Assembly (NCBI GenBank): GCA_934426285.1
Contig: CAKRYE010000018.1
Location: 1 to 37,624, forward strand
Length of the DNA stretch: 37,624 nt
Reading direction: 5' to 3'
Origin: an uncultured Blautia sp.
Lineage (GTDB): Bacteria > Bacillota > Clostridia > Lachnospirales > Lachnospiraceae
A program made the translations under genes and the position numbers. Of this stretch, positions 6,784 through 13,719 are shown piece by piece (the stretch's first letter is position 1; every line of letters starts with the position of its first letter). The notes under the pieces were generated by a model, which searched no databases, was not told where the DNA came from, and worked only from the letters and a program-made list of their open reading frames with translations.

Positions 6784-6812
6784 AGTATAACGCTTTAAAG
6801 CAAAAAAGTCAA
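6784..6812 (-). promoter_or_regulatory. Strong sigma-A promoter of the ABC importer operon
   Basis: On the minus strand TTGACT (6812-6807), a 17-bp spacer and TATACT (6789-6784), close to consensus. The spacer contains the palindrome GCTTTAAAGC (6792-6801), so a bound regulator would block RNA polymerase. Confidence 0.85.
6792..6801. promoter_or_regulatory. Palindrome GCTTTAAAGC, candidate operator 2
   Basis: A perfect 10-bp palindrome lying wholly between the -35 and -10 hexamers of the importer promoter, with the same CTTTAAAG core as 6761-6770. Confidence 0.5.
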
Positions 6813-6847
6813 GACGAATTTATAAATAATTTCACAGGAGGGATTTT

Positions 6848-6994
6848 GTGTCATATATTAAAGTGAAAAGTTATTACGATAAAAGTCAGAAAGGTTATTG
6901 GTTATGGCATATTCAATCATGCTGGACGCAGGCCATGGAGGTCAGGATCCGGGAGCGGTATATAAAGGAAGGCAGGAAAAGGATGACAATCTGA
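6848..6994 (+). CDS. Possible 48-codon GTG-started ORF overlapping the amidase start
   Basis: AGGAGG at 6836-6841 lies 6 nt before GTG 6848, a far better translation signal than that of the amidase ATG 6904. The frame (start MSYIKVKSYYDKSQKGYWLW) runs 48 codons and ends inside the amidase gene. It resembles nothing I recognise. It could be a coupling leader peptide for the amidase or a chance frame using an otherwise orphan ribosome binding site. Confidence 0.3.
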   Translation: MSYIKVKSYYDKSQKGYWLWHIQSCWTQAMEVRIRERYIKEGRKRMTI

Positions 6995-7668
6995 AGCTTG
7001 CACTTGCTGTAGGAAAAATTCTGGAAAATAATGGAATTAATGTGTTATATACCAGAACCACAGATGTTTATCAGACTCCTTTTGAAAAGGCTCAGCTGGC
7101 AAATCAGGCGAAGGTGGATTATTTTATTTCATTTCATCGTAACAGCAGTTCGGGTGAGGATAAGTACACAGGTGTGGAAGTCCTGGTTTATGATAAAAGT
7201 GGAATCAAATATCAGATGGCAGAAAACATTCTGGGGGCTCTGGGCGAAATTGGTTTTAGAGAAATCGGAGTAAAAGAGCGGCCGGGACTTGTTGTGCTCA
7301 GAAAAACCAGGATGCCAGCTCTTCTTATTGAAACAGGATTTATCAATTCTGAAAAAGATAATCAGTTGTTTGATAAGAAGTTTGACGAAATCGCACAAAG
7401 TATTGCAGACGCAATTTTGGGAACCTTAGATAAAGAGACAATAGAAGAACCATTGTATTATCGGGTACAGACCGGTGCTTTCCGGAACAGAAAAAATGCA
7501 GACCGTATGTTGTATCAATTGCTGGAAAAGGGATATCCGTCATTCCTGCTTCATGAAAACGGGCTATTTAAGGTGCAGACCGGTGCTTATCGTCAGTTGG
7601 GAAATGCAGTCCGTATGGAACAGAGATTGCGGGAAGACGGGTATCATACAGTGATCGTGACGAGATGA
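6904..7668 (+). CDS. N-acetylmuramoyl-L-alanine amidase with SPOR domain (CwlC-like)
   Basis: A 254-residue protein, nearly the length of B. subtilis CwlC (255). The Amidase_3 domain (residues 1-~175) has the zinc ligands and catalytic residues: DAGHGGQDPGA (His about residue 11), SFHRNSS (His) and LLIETGFINS (catalytic Glu). The C-terminal SPOR domain has two half-repeats, YRVQTGAFRNRKNADRM and FKVQTGAYRQLGNAVRM. It cleaves the amide bond between muramic acid and the stem peptide. It lacks a signal peptide, as CwlC does; CwlC acts in mother-cell lysis at the end of sporulation, so a similar role is inferred. ATG 6904 is preceded by AGAAAGG. No clear vegetative promoter is visible, which would fit a sporulation sigma factor. 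Confidence 0.92.
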   Translation: MAYSIMLDAGHGGQDPGAVYKGRQEKDDNLKLALAVGKILENNGINVLYTRTTDVYQTPFEKAQLANQAKVDYFISFHRNSSSGEDKYTGVEVLVYDKSGIKYQMAENILGALGEIGFREIGVKERPGLVVLRKTRMPALLIETGFINSEKDNQLFDKKFDEIAQSIADAILGTLDKETIEEPLYYRVQTGAFRNRKNADRMLYQLLEKGYPSFLLHENGLFKVQTGAYRQLGNAVRMEQRLREDGYHTVIVTR

Positions 7669-7725
7669 AGGTAAGTGTGCGGAAACATAAAAAGCTAAAG
7701 ACAAGACTTTGATAATATGATAGAA

Positions 7726-7773
7726 TCTATACCAGGTTAGGAAGACAAAAATATCTTTTTATCCTGGTATAGA
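7726..7773. repeat. Long imperfect hairpin between amidase and YdcF-like gene
   Basis: The perfect 11-bp arms TCTATACCAGG (7726-7736) and CCTGGTATAGA (7763-7773) enclose a further pairing GGAAGA/TCTTTT. No T-run follows, so it is not a classic terminator. It may be an RNA processing hairpin or a small mobile-repeat remnant. Confidence 0.6.
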
Positions 7774-7806
7774 CAAATTAAACTATGAAAGAAGAATAGA
7801 ATAATT

Positions 7807-8406
7807 ATGATAAAAGATACATACCCACAATTTCTGGCTGATGTGGAAGAATTTATTTTTGCTGAAAATATACCACAGAAAGCAGATATTATTTTTGTAC
7901 CTGGAAACGGGTATCCTCAGATGGCAGAAAGGGCAGCGCAGCTTTATAAACAGGGACTGGCAGATTTTGTTTTGCCCAGTGGCCGATATAGTGTGGTGAA
8001 TCAGAAGTTTTCAGGTGTTATGGCAAAACAGGATGTTTATAATGGAAATTATGAAACGGAGTGGGAGTTTCTTCAACAGGTTCTGATTAAAAACGGTGTA
8101 CCTTCAGAATGTATTTTGAGAGAAGATATGGCGACCTTTACTTATGAAAACGCTATTTTTTCCAGACAGGTTACAGATAAGGCGGGACTTAAGATAAAAA
8201 AAGCCATTTTGTGCTGTAAATCTTATCATAGCAGAAGGTCATTGATGTATTATCAATTGTTATTTCCGGATACTGAATTTTTTGTAGTACCTGTGGATGC
8301 AGATGGGATTACAAGGGAAAACTGGAGAAAAACAGAAGAAGGGATAGAGGCAGTTACAGGAGAAATAAACAGAATTATGAAACAGTTTTCGTTAATGCTT
8401 GCATAA
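7807..8406 (+). CDS. YdcF-like (DUF218) family protein
   Basis: A 199-residue soluble protein. It has the DUF218/YdcF pattern: ADIIFVPGNG near residue 30, AAQLYKQGLADFVLPSGR, a mid-segment with ENA (equivalent to the ENT of the family), and KAILCCKSYHSRRSLMYYQL followed by FFVVPVD. Members have a nucleotide-binding-like fold (E. coli YdcF binds S-adenosylmethionine), while membrane-linked SanA/ElyC relatives affect the envelope. This one lacks membrane segments. The specific function is unknown. It has a weak ribosome binding site (GAAAGAAG) and is followed by a terminator hairpin shared with the convergent gene. Confidence 0.85.
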   Translation: MIKDTYPQFLADVEEFIFAENIPQKADIIFVPGNGYPQMAERAAQLYKQGLADFVLPSGRYSVVNQKFSGVMAKQDVYNGNYETEWEFLQQVLIKNGVPSECILREDMATFTYENAIFSRQVTDKAGLKIKKAILCCKSYHSRRSLMYYQLLFPDTEFFVVPVDADGITRENWRKTEEGIEAVTGEINRIMKQFSLMLA

Positions 8407-8432
8407 AAAGGGCTCTGGCAAATGTCAGAGCC
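8405..8432 (-). terminator. Bidirectional terminator between convergent genes
   Basis: The stem 8411-8419/8424-8432 (GGCTCTGGC/GTCAGAGCC, one wobble) has a 4-nt loop. On the minus strand it is followed by CTTTTTATG, ending the HlyC/CorC transcript. On the plus strand it follows the YdcF-like stop. Confidence 0.8.
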
Positions 8433-8456
8433 TAAAATATTCAGAAAAACAGGTAT

Positions 8457-9743
8457 TTAGTCTTGTTCACTGTTAGCATTCTCTGACTTTTCAGGAAGCC
8501 AGATATGAACAAGTTCAATTCTGTTTTTGTCAAGAAGATCAACAACCAGACGGGTTCCATTTTCCAGAGTGACGGATTGACCCTCAGAGGGGAGACAGTC
8601 AAGCTGTTCAATGATATATCCACCGATGGAATCATAATCTTCGGATTCTAACTGTGTTCCCAAAGCCTCATTAATATCATCAAGCTTTGCGGAGCCCTGA
8701 ACTACATATTCCCTGCCAGGCTGAATTTCTTTGATATCTTCAACCTCATCTTCATCGTATTCATCACGGATTTCGCCTACGATTTCTTCCAGAAGGTCTT
8801 CCAGAGTGACCAGACCGGTAGTGGCACCGTATTCATCCAGGACAATAGCAAGATTTACGGATGCTTTCCGCATTTCAATCATAAGATCGGCAGTTGCCTT
8901 ATATTCGTAAGTAAAATAAGGTTCGCGGAGAATCTTTCGTATGGAAAATGTCTGATCCTTTGGATAGACAAGGAGATCTTTCATGTTAATGATGCCGATT
9001 ACATTATCTGTATTATCTTCATAAACAGGAAAGCGTGTATGCATGACTTCACGGAATATTTCCATAAGTTCTTCATAAGTAGAGTCTACATTGACAAAAG
9101 TCATATCTATACGTGGAATCATTACATCTCTGGCTGCAGAATCTCCAAAATCAAAAACATTATAAATCATCTTCTTTTCTTCATTTTCGATTACACCTTC
9201 CTCCTGACCTACGTTGACAAGGGTACGGAGTTCATGCTCGGTCATTACATTTACCCGGGTATTGGGATCAATGTGAAGAAGAGCCAGCACACCGGAGGTT
9301 ATTTTTGTAATAATAAATGCGGCAGGTGTGAGAAGGACGATCAGGAAATATATGATACGTGAGTAGGAGAGTGCCAGCTTCTCAGCATGGATTGTAGCCA
9401 GATTTTTTGGGGTGATCTCTCCGAAGATCAGAATCAGCAGTGTCAGGATTCCGGTAGCAATACCTACATATGCATTTCCGAAAAGCTGGATAGTGAGTGT
9501 GGTCATTAAGGCGGAAACGGACATATTTACAATATTGTTGCCGATAAGGATCGTGCTGAGCATTTTGGGAGAATTGGAAATGATTTTCTCCAGGATTATG
9601 GCTCGCTTATCTCCTTGAGAGGCAAGAGATTGTACCCTTATCTTATTGACAGTAGTCATAGCAGTTTCTGCAGAAGAAAAGAATGCAGAAAGTAAAATAA
9701 GGATAATAACTGCAGTTAATTGGAAAATAGTACTTGAATCCAA
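8457..9743 (-). CDS. CNNM/HlyC-CorC family membrane protein (DUF21-CBS-CorC_HlyC)
   Basis: 428 residues in the normal order. The DUF21 transmembrane domain (~1-185) has LSAFFSSAETAM and GEITPKNLA motifs. The acidic linker EGVIENEEKKMIYNVFDFGD precedes DVMIPR and a CBS pair (~205-330) with TRFPVY, GIINMKDLL and DEYGATTGLVTLEDLLEEIVGEI. The C-terminal CorC_HlyC domain (~345-420) has GG-IIEQLDCLP. Family members export or sense magnesium; the hemolysin name is historical. The start codon is TTG at 9743, with GGAG 10 nt upstream, because no ATG fits the conserved N-terminus. It is convergent with the YdcF-like gene and divergent from the surface protein gene. Confidence 0.93.
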   Translation of the reverse strand: MDSSTIFQLTAVIILILLSAFFSSAETAMTTVNKIRVQSLASQGDKRAIILEKIISNSPKMLSTILIGNNIVNMSVSALMTTLTIQLFGNAYVGIATGILTLLILIFGEITPKNLATIHAEKLALSYSRIIYFLIVLLTPAAFIITKITSGVLALLHIDPNTRVNVMTEHELRTLVNVGQEEGVIENEEKKMIYNVFDFGDSAARDVMIPRIDMTFVNVDSTYEELMEIFREVMHTRFPVYEDNTDNVIGIINMKDLLVYPKDQTFSIRKILREPYFTYEYKATADLMIEMRKASVNLAIVLDEYGATTGLVTLEDLLEEIVGEIRDEYDEDEVEDIKEIQPGREYVVQGSAKLDDINEALGTQLESEDYDSIGGYIIEQLDCLPSEGQSVTLENGTRLVVDLLDKNRIELVHIWLPEKSENANSEQD

Positions 9744-10014
9744 AGTGGTGTCACTCCTTCTTATATTATTAGACGTTAGTGTTTGACAGAAAATATACCG
9801 TATTTTTTACGGAAAATCAAGAATAAAAATAGAAAAAGGGGTGTTTAAAAAGCTAGATTTGTGCTATAATGCATTCGACAAAAAGCGAAAAAAATAATGT
9901 TACAGATTCTTTACAAAAGAATAAAGATTTGATAATATAAAAACGTACGATATCATCGTGTTATATAAAATTGATAAATACAAATAGATTTGTTTAAGAA
10001 TACAGAGGTGCAAA
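9744..10014. other. Divergent intergenic region
   Basis: 271 bp between the TTG-started HlyC/CorC gene and the surface protein gene. It holds a small CCGTA-T5-TACGG hairpin at 9798-9812 and an extended -10 promoter toward the surface protein (9865-9870). The leader beyond it is AT-rich, about 138 nt, with the short palindrome ACGATATCATCGT. No gene or known riboswitch was recognised. Confidence 0.6.
9843..9870 (+). promoter_or_regulatory. Extended -10 promoter of the surface protein gene
   Basis: TGCTATAAT at 9862-9870 is a perfect extended -10. The -35 region (around TGTTTA) is weak, typical of extended -10 promoters. Transcription would start about 138 nt before the ATG. Confidence 0.65.
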
Positions 10015-11529
10015 ATGTCTAATAGAAATAAAAAAATGAAAAAGAATTACATGTTAACCGGAAAAAAAGCAGGATTTCTTGCTGTTGCAGCTATGTCTGC
10101 AGTATTAGTGGGAGGACAGGTTTCAGCAGGTGCGGCTTCAGCCGGTGCTGCACAGGAGGCTTCTGTTTCCAGTATGATTCCAGATAATATTACCATAGAC
10201 AAACCTGTTCAGCTGGCAGATATCAGTCTTCCGGGAAATGAATATGGTTCTCTGGAGTGGCTGGATGGAAGTTATGTTCCCTCCAATCGCGTAGAATCCT
10301 GTAAGGTGATTCTGAAGCCGGCAGAGGGACAGGATCTGAGTCAGGTACAGGGCTGGGATTCAGAAGCCGGCGGAGTTATAGGATATATTAATGTGATTGT
10401 CAATGACCCGGAGGAAGATGGGGATGATGTGAAGGATAACAGTGCAGACAATCAGACAGAGCCCACAGTGACACCTGAAAATATTCAGCCAACGCAGAAG
10501 CCGGATTCAGAGACTGATAAAGAAGATAATAAAAACAATAACAAAAAAGAAGAAGATCAGAAACAGGATAAAGAGGAACTTAAAGACGGCCAGAAGGATG
10601 AAGTGTCACCGGCAGAAAAAACGGATACAGAACTTTCAGTAACTCCGGAACCGGAAAAATCAGAAGCTCCGGACAAAGAAGGAGAAGAAACTGAAGAGGA
10701 AACAGAAAAATCAGAAGAAATAGAGGGAGAACTGGAACCTGAGGAAACACCGGCAGAAGATGAAAAAACAGAGGATAATATTTTTGATAATCCTGTGAAA
10801 CCGGATCAGGAGGACGACCGTCCTGCAGAGGCTGAAGAGAATCTTACTGAAGAGGAAAAAGAAGCGCGTGCCCAGATGAACCATACCTGTGATGGAATTA
10901 CGGTAAGTGGTATTGATCTGCCCTGGTATGTGCAGTTCAGAGTTTCCAGTGGGGACAGCTACCAGTTTACAAATGAAACAGATGCAATGATTTTTCAATC
11001 CTTTGAGTTTGAACTTTGGGATTTGCAGAATAATACCGAGTATGAGATTCCAAATGGAGAGTATATCAGTGTGACAGTACCGGTGAAGGCTGGATATGAG
11101 TATACCATTGAGCATTTGCTGGACAATGGGGCTACAGAATCAATTATTCCTACTGTGGAGAATGATACTATGGTATTCAGTACTCATTCTTTCAGCCCGT
11201 TTGGGATTGCAGGAAGCAAGCAGCTGGTTGGACCTGATGACAGTGGCGATACAGATGTTACGCCTGCTGCTGATTCTACAGTAACTGTTACACCATCTGC
11301 ACAGAAAACAGAAACTTCTGCGCAGAATTCTGATAATGCAGGAGCGGTCAGTGAGAATTCCAATGGCAATGCCGCATCTGACGAAAAACAAGCAGATAGC
11401 AACTCTTCCAAATCTGATCATGCGGTAGAGACAGGTGATACAACAACAATCATGCCATTTGTAGTACTGATCGCAGCAGCGGCGGTTATTATTGGTGCAG
11501 TTGTTTTCCTGAAAAAGAAAAAGAAATAA
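10015..11529 (+). CDS. Cell-surface protein with acidic stalk and sortase-like C-terminus
   Basis: 504 residues. A long basic N-region precedes a signal sequence ending near ASAGAA (about residue 45). A small N-terminal region (~50-125) begins DNITIDKPVQLADISLPGNEY. A low-complexity stalk of about 150 residues rich in Glu, Lys, Asp and Pro (~130-285) follows. A folded-looking domain (~290-400) contains a single Cys (NHTCDG) and FQSFEFELWD, then a Thr/Ser/Ala-rich linker. The end is VETGDTTT, a hydrophobic helix and KKKKK. V-x-TGD plus helix plus basic tail is the pattern of many Lachnospiraceae surface proteins thought to be sortase substrates or simply membrane-anchored. The function is unknown. 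The ribosome binding site is weak (AGAGGTG). It sits just before the SCIFF locus but has its own promoter. Confidence 0.8.
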   Translation: MSNRNKKMKKNYMLTGKKAGFLAVAAMSAVLVGGQVSAGAASAGAAQEASVSSMIPDNITIDKPVQLADISLPGNEYGSLEWLDGSYVPSNRVESCKVILKPAEGQDLSQVQGWDSEAGGVIGYINVIVNDPEEDGDDVKDNSADNQTEPTVTPENIQPTQKPDSETDKEDNKNNNKKEEDQKQDKEELKDGQKDEVSPAEKTDTELSVTPEPEKSEAPDKEGEETEEETEKSEEIEGELEPEETPAEDEKTEDNIFDNPVKPDQEDDRPAEAEENLTEEEKEARAQMNHTCDGITVSGIDLPWYVQFRVSSGDSYQFTNETDAMIFQSFEFELWDLQNNTEYEIPNGEYISVTVPVKAGYEYTIEHLLDNGATESIIPTVENDTMVFSTHSFSPFGIAGSKQLVGPDDSGDTDVTPAADSTVTVTPSAQKTETSAQNSDNAGAVSENSNGNAASDEKQADSNSSKSDHAVETGDTTTIMPFVVLIAAAAVIIGAVVFLKKKKK

Positions 11530-11620
11530 GCGGAATATCATAAGAAATCTTCTCATAATATTTTATAGAAATTGAAAAAAGAAATCTGTAAAACATATTT
11601 TTAAAGCTGGGAGAAAGCTT

Positions 11621-11971
11621 ATGAAGATGAGAAGTATTTTGAGCTCACTGTTATTTGCATATGCGCTTACAGGGGTGAGCTTGTTACTGTTGGCTTTTTT
11701 TCTGTATGTTTTTAAACTGGGAGAGACAGCAGTAGATGTGGGTATTATTTTGATTTGCATTTTCGTTTGCTTCATGGGCGGACTTATGACCGGAAGATTT
11801 CTGCGGGAAAACAGAGCATTCTGGGGAATGTTAACAGGTTTGGCATATTTTCTTTTGCTTCTCATTGTTTCTTTTGCAGTAAAACGATGTTTGGATATGA
11901 GAGCTGTTCATGCCATGACCACTTTTTGCATGTGTCTTGGGGGTGGAACTCTGGGAGGAATGCTGTCGTAA
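11621..11971 (+). CDS. TIGR04086 family small membrane protein
   Basis: 116 residues, with four hydrophobic segments (about 8-32, 38-58, 66-86, 96-115) and Gly-rich turns MGGLMTGRFLRENRAFWGMLTG and GGGTLGGML. It matches the small membrane protein that commonly precedes the SCIFF precursor in Clostridia, named TIGR04086, of unknown function. GGGAGAAAGCTT before ATG 11621 gives the ribosome binding site. It is separated from the SCIFF gene by 73 bp that contain a separate promoter. The family assignment rests on both sequence style and gene context. Confidence 0.85.
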   Translation: MKMRSILSSLLFAYALTGVSLLLLAFFLYVFKLGETAVDVGIILICIFVCFMGGLMTGRFLRENRAFWGMLTGLAYFLLLLIVSFAVKRCLDMRAVHAMTTFCMCLGGGTLGGMLS

Positions 11972-11979
11972 AAAAAAGC

Positions 11980-12008
11980 TTTCATAATTTATAAAATTAT
12001 GGTATACT
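11980..12008 (+). promoter_or_regulatory. SCIFF promoter with overlapping 19-bp palindrome
   Basis: TGGTATACT at 12000-12008 is an extended -10; the -35 at 17-bp spacing (TTTCAT) is weak. The spacer and part of the -35 are covered by a perfect palindrome CATAATTT-ATA-AAATTATG (11983-12001), which looks like an operator. Confidence 0.55.
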
Positions 12009-12044
12009 ATGCCAAGAATATAATTACATAAGGAGGATAGAGTG

Positions 12045-12185
12045 ATGGAACATATCAAAACCCTGAATACAAAGAATTTACAGAACACAGTAAAAAAAGG
12101 TGGATGCGGTGAGTGCCAGACTTCCTGCCAGTCCGCATGTAAAACTTCCTGTACAGTAGGAAACCAGAGCTGCGAGCATAAATAA
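12045..12185 (+). CDS. scfA: Six-cysteine ranthipeptide precursor SCIFF
   Basis: A 46-residue ribosomally made peptide. The leader is MEHIKTLNTKNLQNTVKKGG and the Cys-rich core has Cys at 21, 24, 28, 32, 36 and 43, interspersed with Thr/Ser (QTSC, KTSC, TVGNQSC), the hallmark of SCIFF. Established work on this family shows that the adjacent radical SAM enzyme installs a thioether between a Cys sulfur and a Thr carbon. The biological role is not established. A perfect AGGAGG lies 8 nt before the ATG, implying strong translation. It has its own extended -10 promoter, and two hairpins separate it from the maturase gene. Confidence 0.97.
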   Translation: MEHIKTLNTKNLQNTVKKGGCGECQTSCQSACKTSCTVGNQSCEHK

Positions 12186-12201
12186 GATCAGCTGTGGATA
12201 C

Positions 12202-12285
12202 AGAGAACCTGCCACCGGCAGCTTCTCTTATATGCTGTGGCATAAAAGAGATAAGCAGCGGAGTAGATTACTTCGCTGCTTATCT
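12202..12285 (+). promoter_or_regulatory. Tandem hairpins between SCIFF precursor and maturase
   Basis: Hairpin 1 (12202-12228) has AGAGAA-C-CTGCC/GGCAG-C-TTCTCT with an ACC loop. Hairpin 2 (12249-12285) has a perfect 12-bp stem AGATAAGCAGCG/CGCTGCTTATCT with further internal pairing. Neither has a strong T-run. They would stabilise the precursor mRNA 3' end and reduce read-through to the maturase. Confidence 0.65.
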
Positions 12286-12311
12286 TACGCTTAGAAAGGA
12301 TTTAGTTAGAA

Positions 12312-13679
12312 ATGAGTCTGATTCATCGTTACAAAAGCAATGGCTTTAATATTGTGCTGGATATAAACAGCGGATGCATTCACCTTGTGGATGATGTTAC
12401 ATATGAAGTGCTGCCTTATCTGGAGGAAGGACTTTCGTCAGACGCCATTGTTGAGAAACTAGGAGACCAGTATAAAAAAGAAGATATTGAGACATCTGTA
12501 AAAGAGTGTAATAAGCTGAAAGAAGATGGAATGCTTTTTACCCGGGATGTCTATGAAAATGCAATTGAAGAATTTTCCAATAACCGGCAGACCGTTGTAA
12601 AAGCATTGTGCCTGCACATTGCTCATGACTGCAACCTGGCCTGTCGTTATTGTTTTGCCGAGGAAGGGGAATATCACGGAAGAAGAGCATTGATGTCCTT
12701 TGAAATTGGTAAGAAAGCTTTGGACTTCCTTATTGCCAATTCGGGATCAAGGAGAAATCTGGAAGTGGATTTCTTTGGCGGAGAGCCGCTGATGAACTGG
12801 CAGGTTGTAAAAGACCTTGTAAAATATGGCCGTGAGCAGGAGAAAATCCATAACAAGAATTTCCGTTTTACCCTTACTACCAATGGTGTATTACTGAATG
12901 ATGAGATTATGGAATTTTGCAATAAAGAGATGGCAAATGTGGTACTTAGCGTGGACGGACGTAAGGAGGTTCACGATTATATGCGTCCTTTCCGCAAAGG
13001 TGCGGGAAGCTATGATCTCATTATCCCGAAATTTCAGAAATTTGCCGAGTCCCGTAATCAGGAGAAGTATTATGTGAGAGGTACTTTTACTCATCATAAT
13101 CTGGATTTTTCAAAGGATGTGCTTCATCTGGCAGATCTTGGGTTTGAACAGATTTCTGTGGAGCCTGTAGTTGCGGCAGATACAGAGGAATATGCAATCC
13201 GTGAGGAGGATATTCCGCAGATCATGGCTGAATATGACGCATTGGCGAAAGAAATGATCAGGAGAGAAAAAGAAGGAAAAGGCTTTAACTTTTTCCATTT
13301 TATGATTGATCTTACCGGTGGTCCCTGTGTTTACAAGAGACTTTCAGGTTGTGGGTCAGGTACAGAATATCTGGCAGTAACCCCTTGGGGAGATCTTTAT
13401 CCCTGTCATCAGTTTGTGGGAGAAGAAGAATATCTTATGGGAAATGTGGATGAGGGTATTACAAAGCCGGAAATCCAGAAAGAATTTGGCGGCTGCAATG
13501 TCTATACAAAAAAGGATTGTAAAGACTGTTTTGCACGTTTTTACTGTAGTGGCGGATGTGCTGCTAATGCTTATCATTTCCAGGGAGATATCAAAGGTAA
13601 TTATGCAATCGGATGCGAACTCCAGAGGAAGCGTGTGGAGTGCGCTATCATGATAAAAGCTGCCCTGGCATGTGAATGA
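12312..13679 (+). CDS. scfB: Radical SAM SCIFF peptide maturase (thioether-forming)
   Basis: 455 residues in three parts. The N-terminal RiPP recognition-type domain (~1-90) starts HRYKSNGFNIVLDINSG. The radical SAM core has CNLACRYCF (about residues 110-118), binding the SAM-cleaving 4Fe-4S cluster, with FFGGEP and SVDGRKEVHD. The Cys-rich SPASM domain begins at SGCGSG and runs through YPCHQFVG, GGCNVYTKKDCKDCFARFYCSGGCAANA and a last IGCEL Cys, for auxiliary clusters. It makes the Cys-to-Thr thioether in SCIFF. The gene lies 126 nt downstream of the precursor and upstream of secDF, the usual clostridial order. The ribosome binding site is GAAAGGAT. Confidence 0.97.
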   Translation: MSLIHRYKSNGFNIVLDINSGCIHLVDDVTYEVLPYLEEGLSSDAIVEKLGDQYKKEDIETSVKECNKLKEDGMLFTRDVYENAIEEFSNNRQTVVKALCLHIAHDCNLACRYCFAEEGEYHGRRALMSFEIGKKALDFLIANSGSRRNLEVDFFGGEPLMNWQVVKDLVKYGREQEKIHNKNFRFTLTTNGVLLNDEIMEFCNKEMANVVLSVDGRKEVHDYMRPFRKGAGSYDLIIPKFQKFAESRNQEKYYVRGTFTHHNLDFSKDVLHLADLGFEQISVEPVVAADTEEYAIREEDIPQIMAEYDALAKEMIRREKEGKGFNFFHFMIDLTGGPCVYKRLSGCGSGTEYLAVTPWGDLYPCHQFVGEEEYLMGNVDEGITKPEIQKEFGGCNVYTKKDCKDCFARFYCSGGCAANAYHFQGDIKGNYAIGCELQRKRVECAIMIKAALACE

Positions 13680-13719
13680 TCAGATGACAGCCTAAATAAA
13701 TCAAGAAGGGAAAAGAACT

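Noticed and set aside
9744..10014. Riboswitch in the 271-bp divergent region
   Set aside because: No known aptamer consensus or terminator-antiterminator pair was seen.
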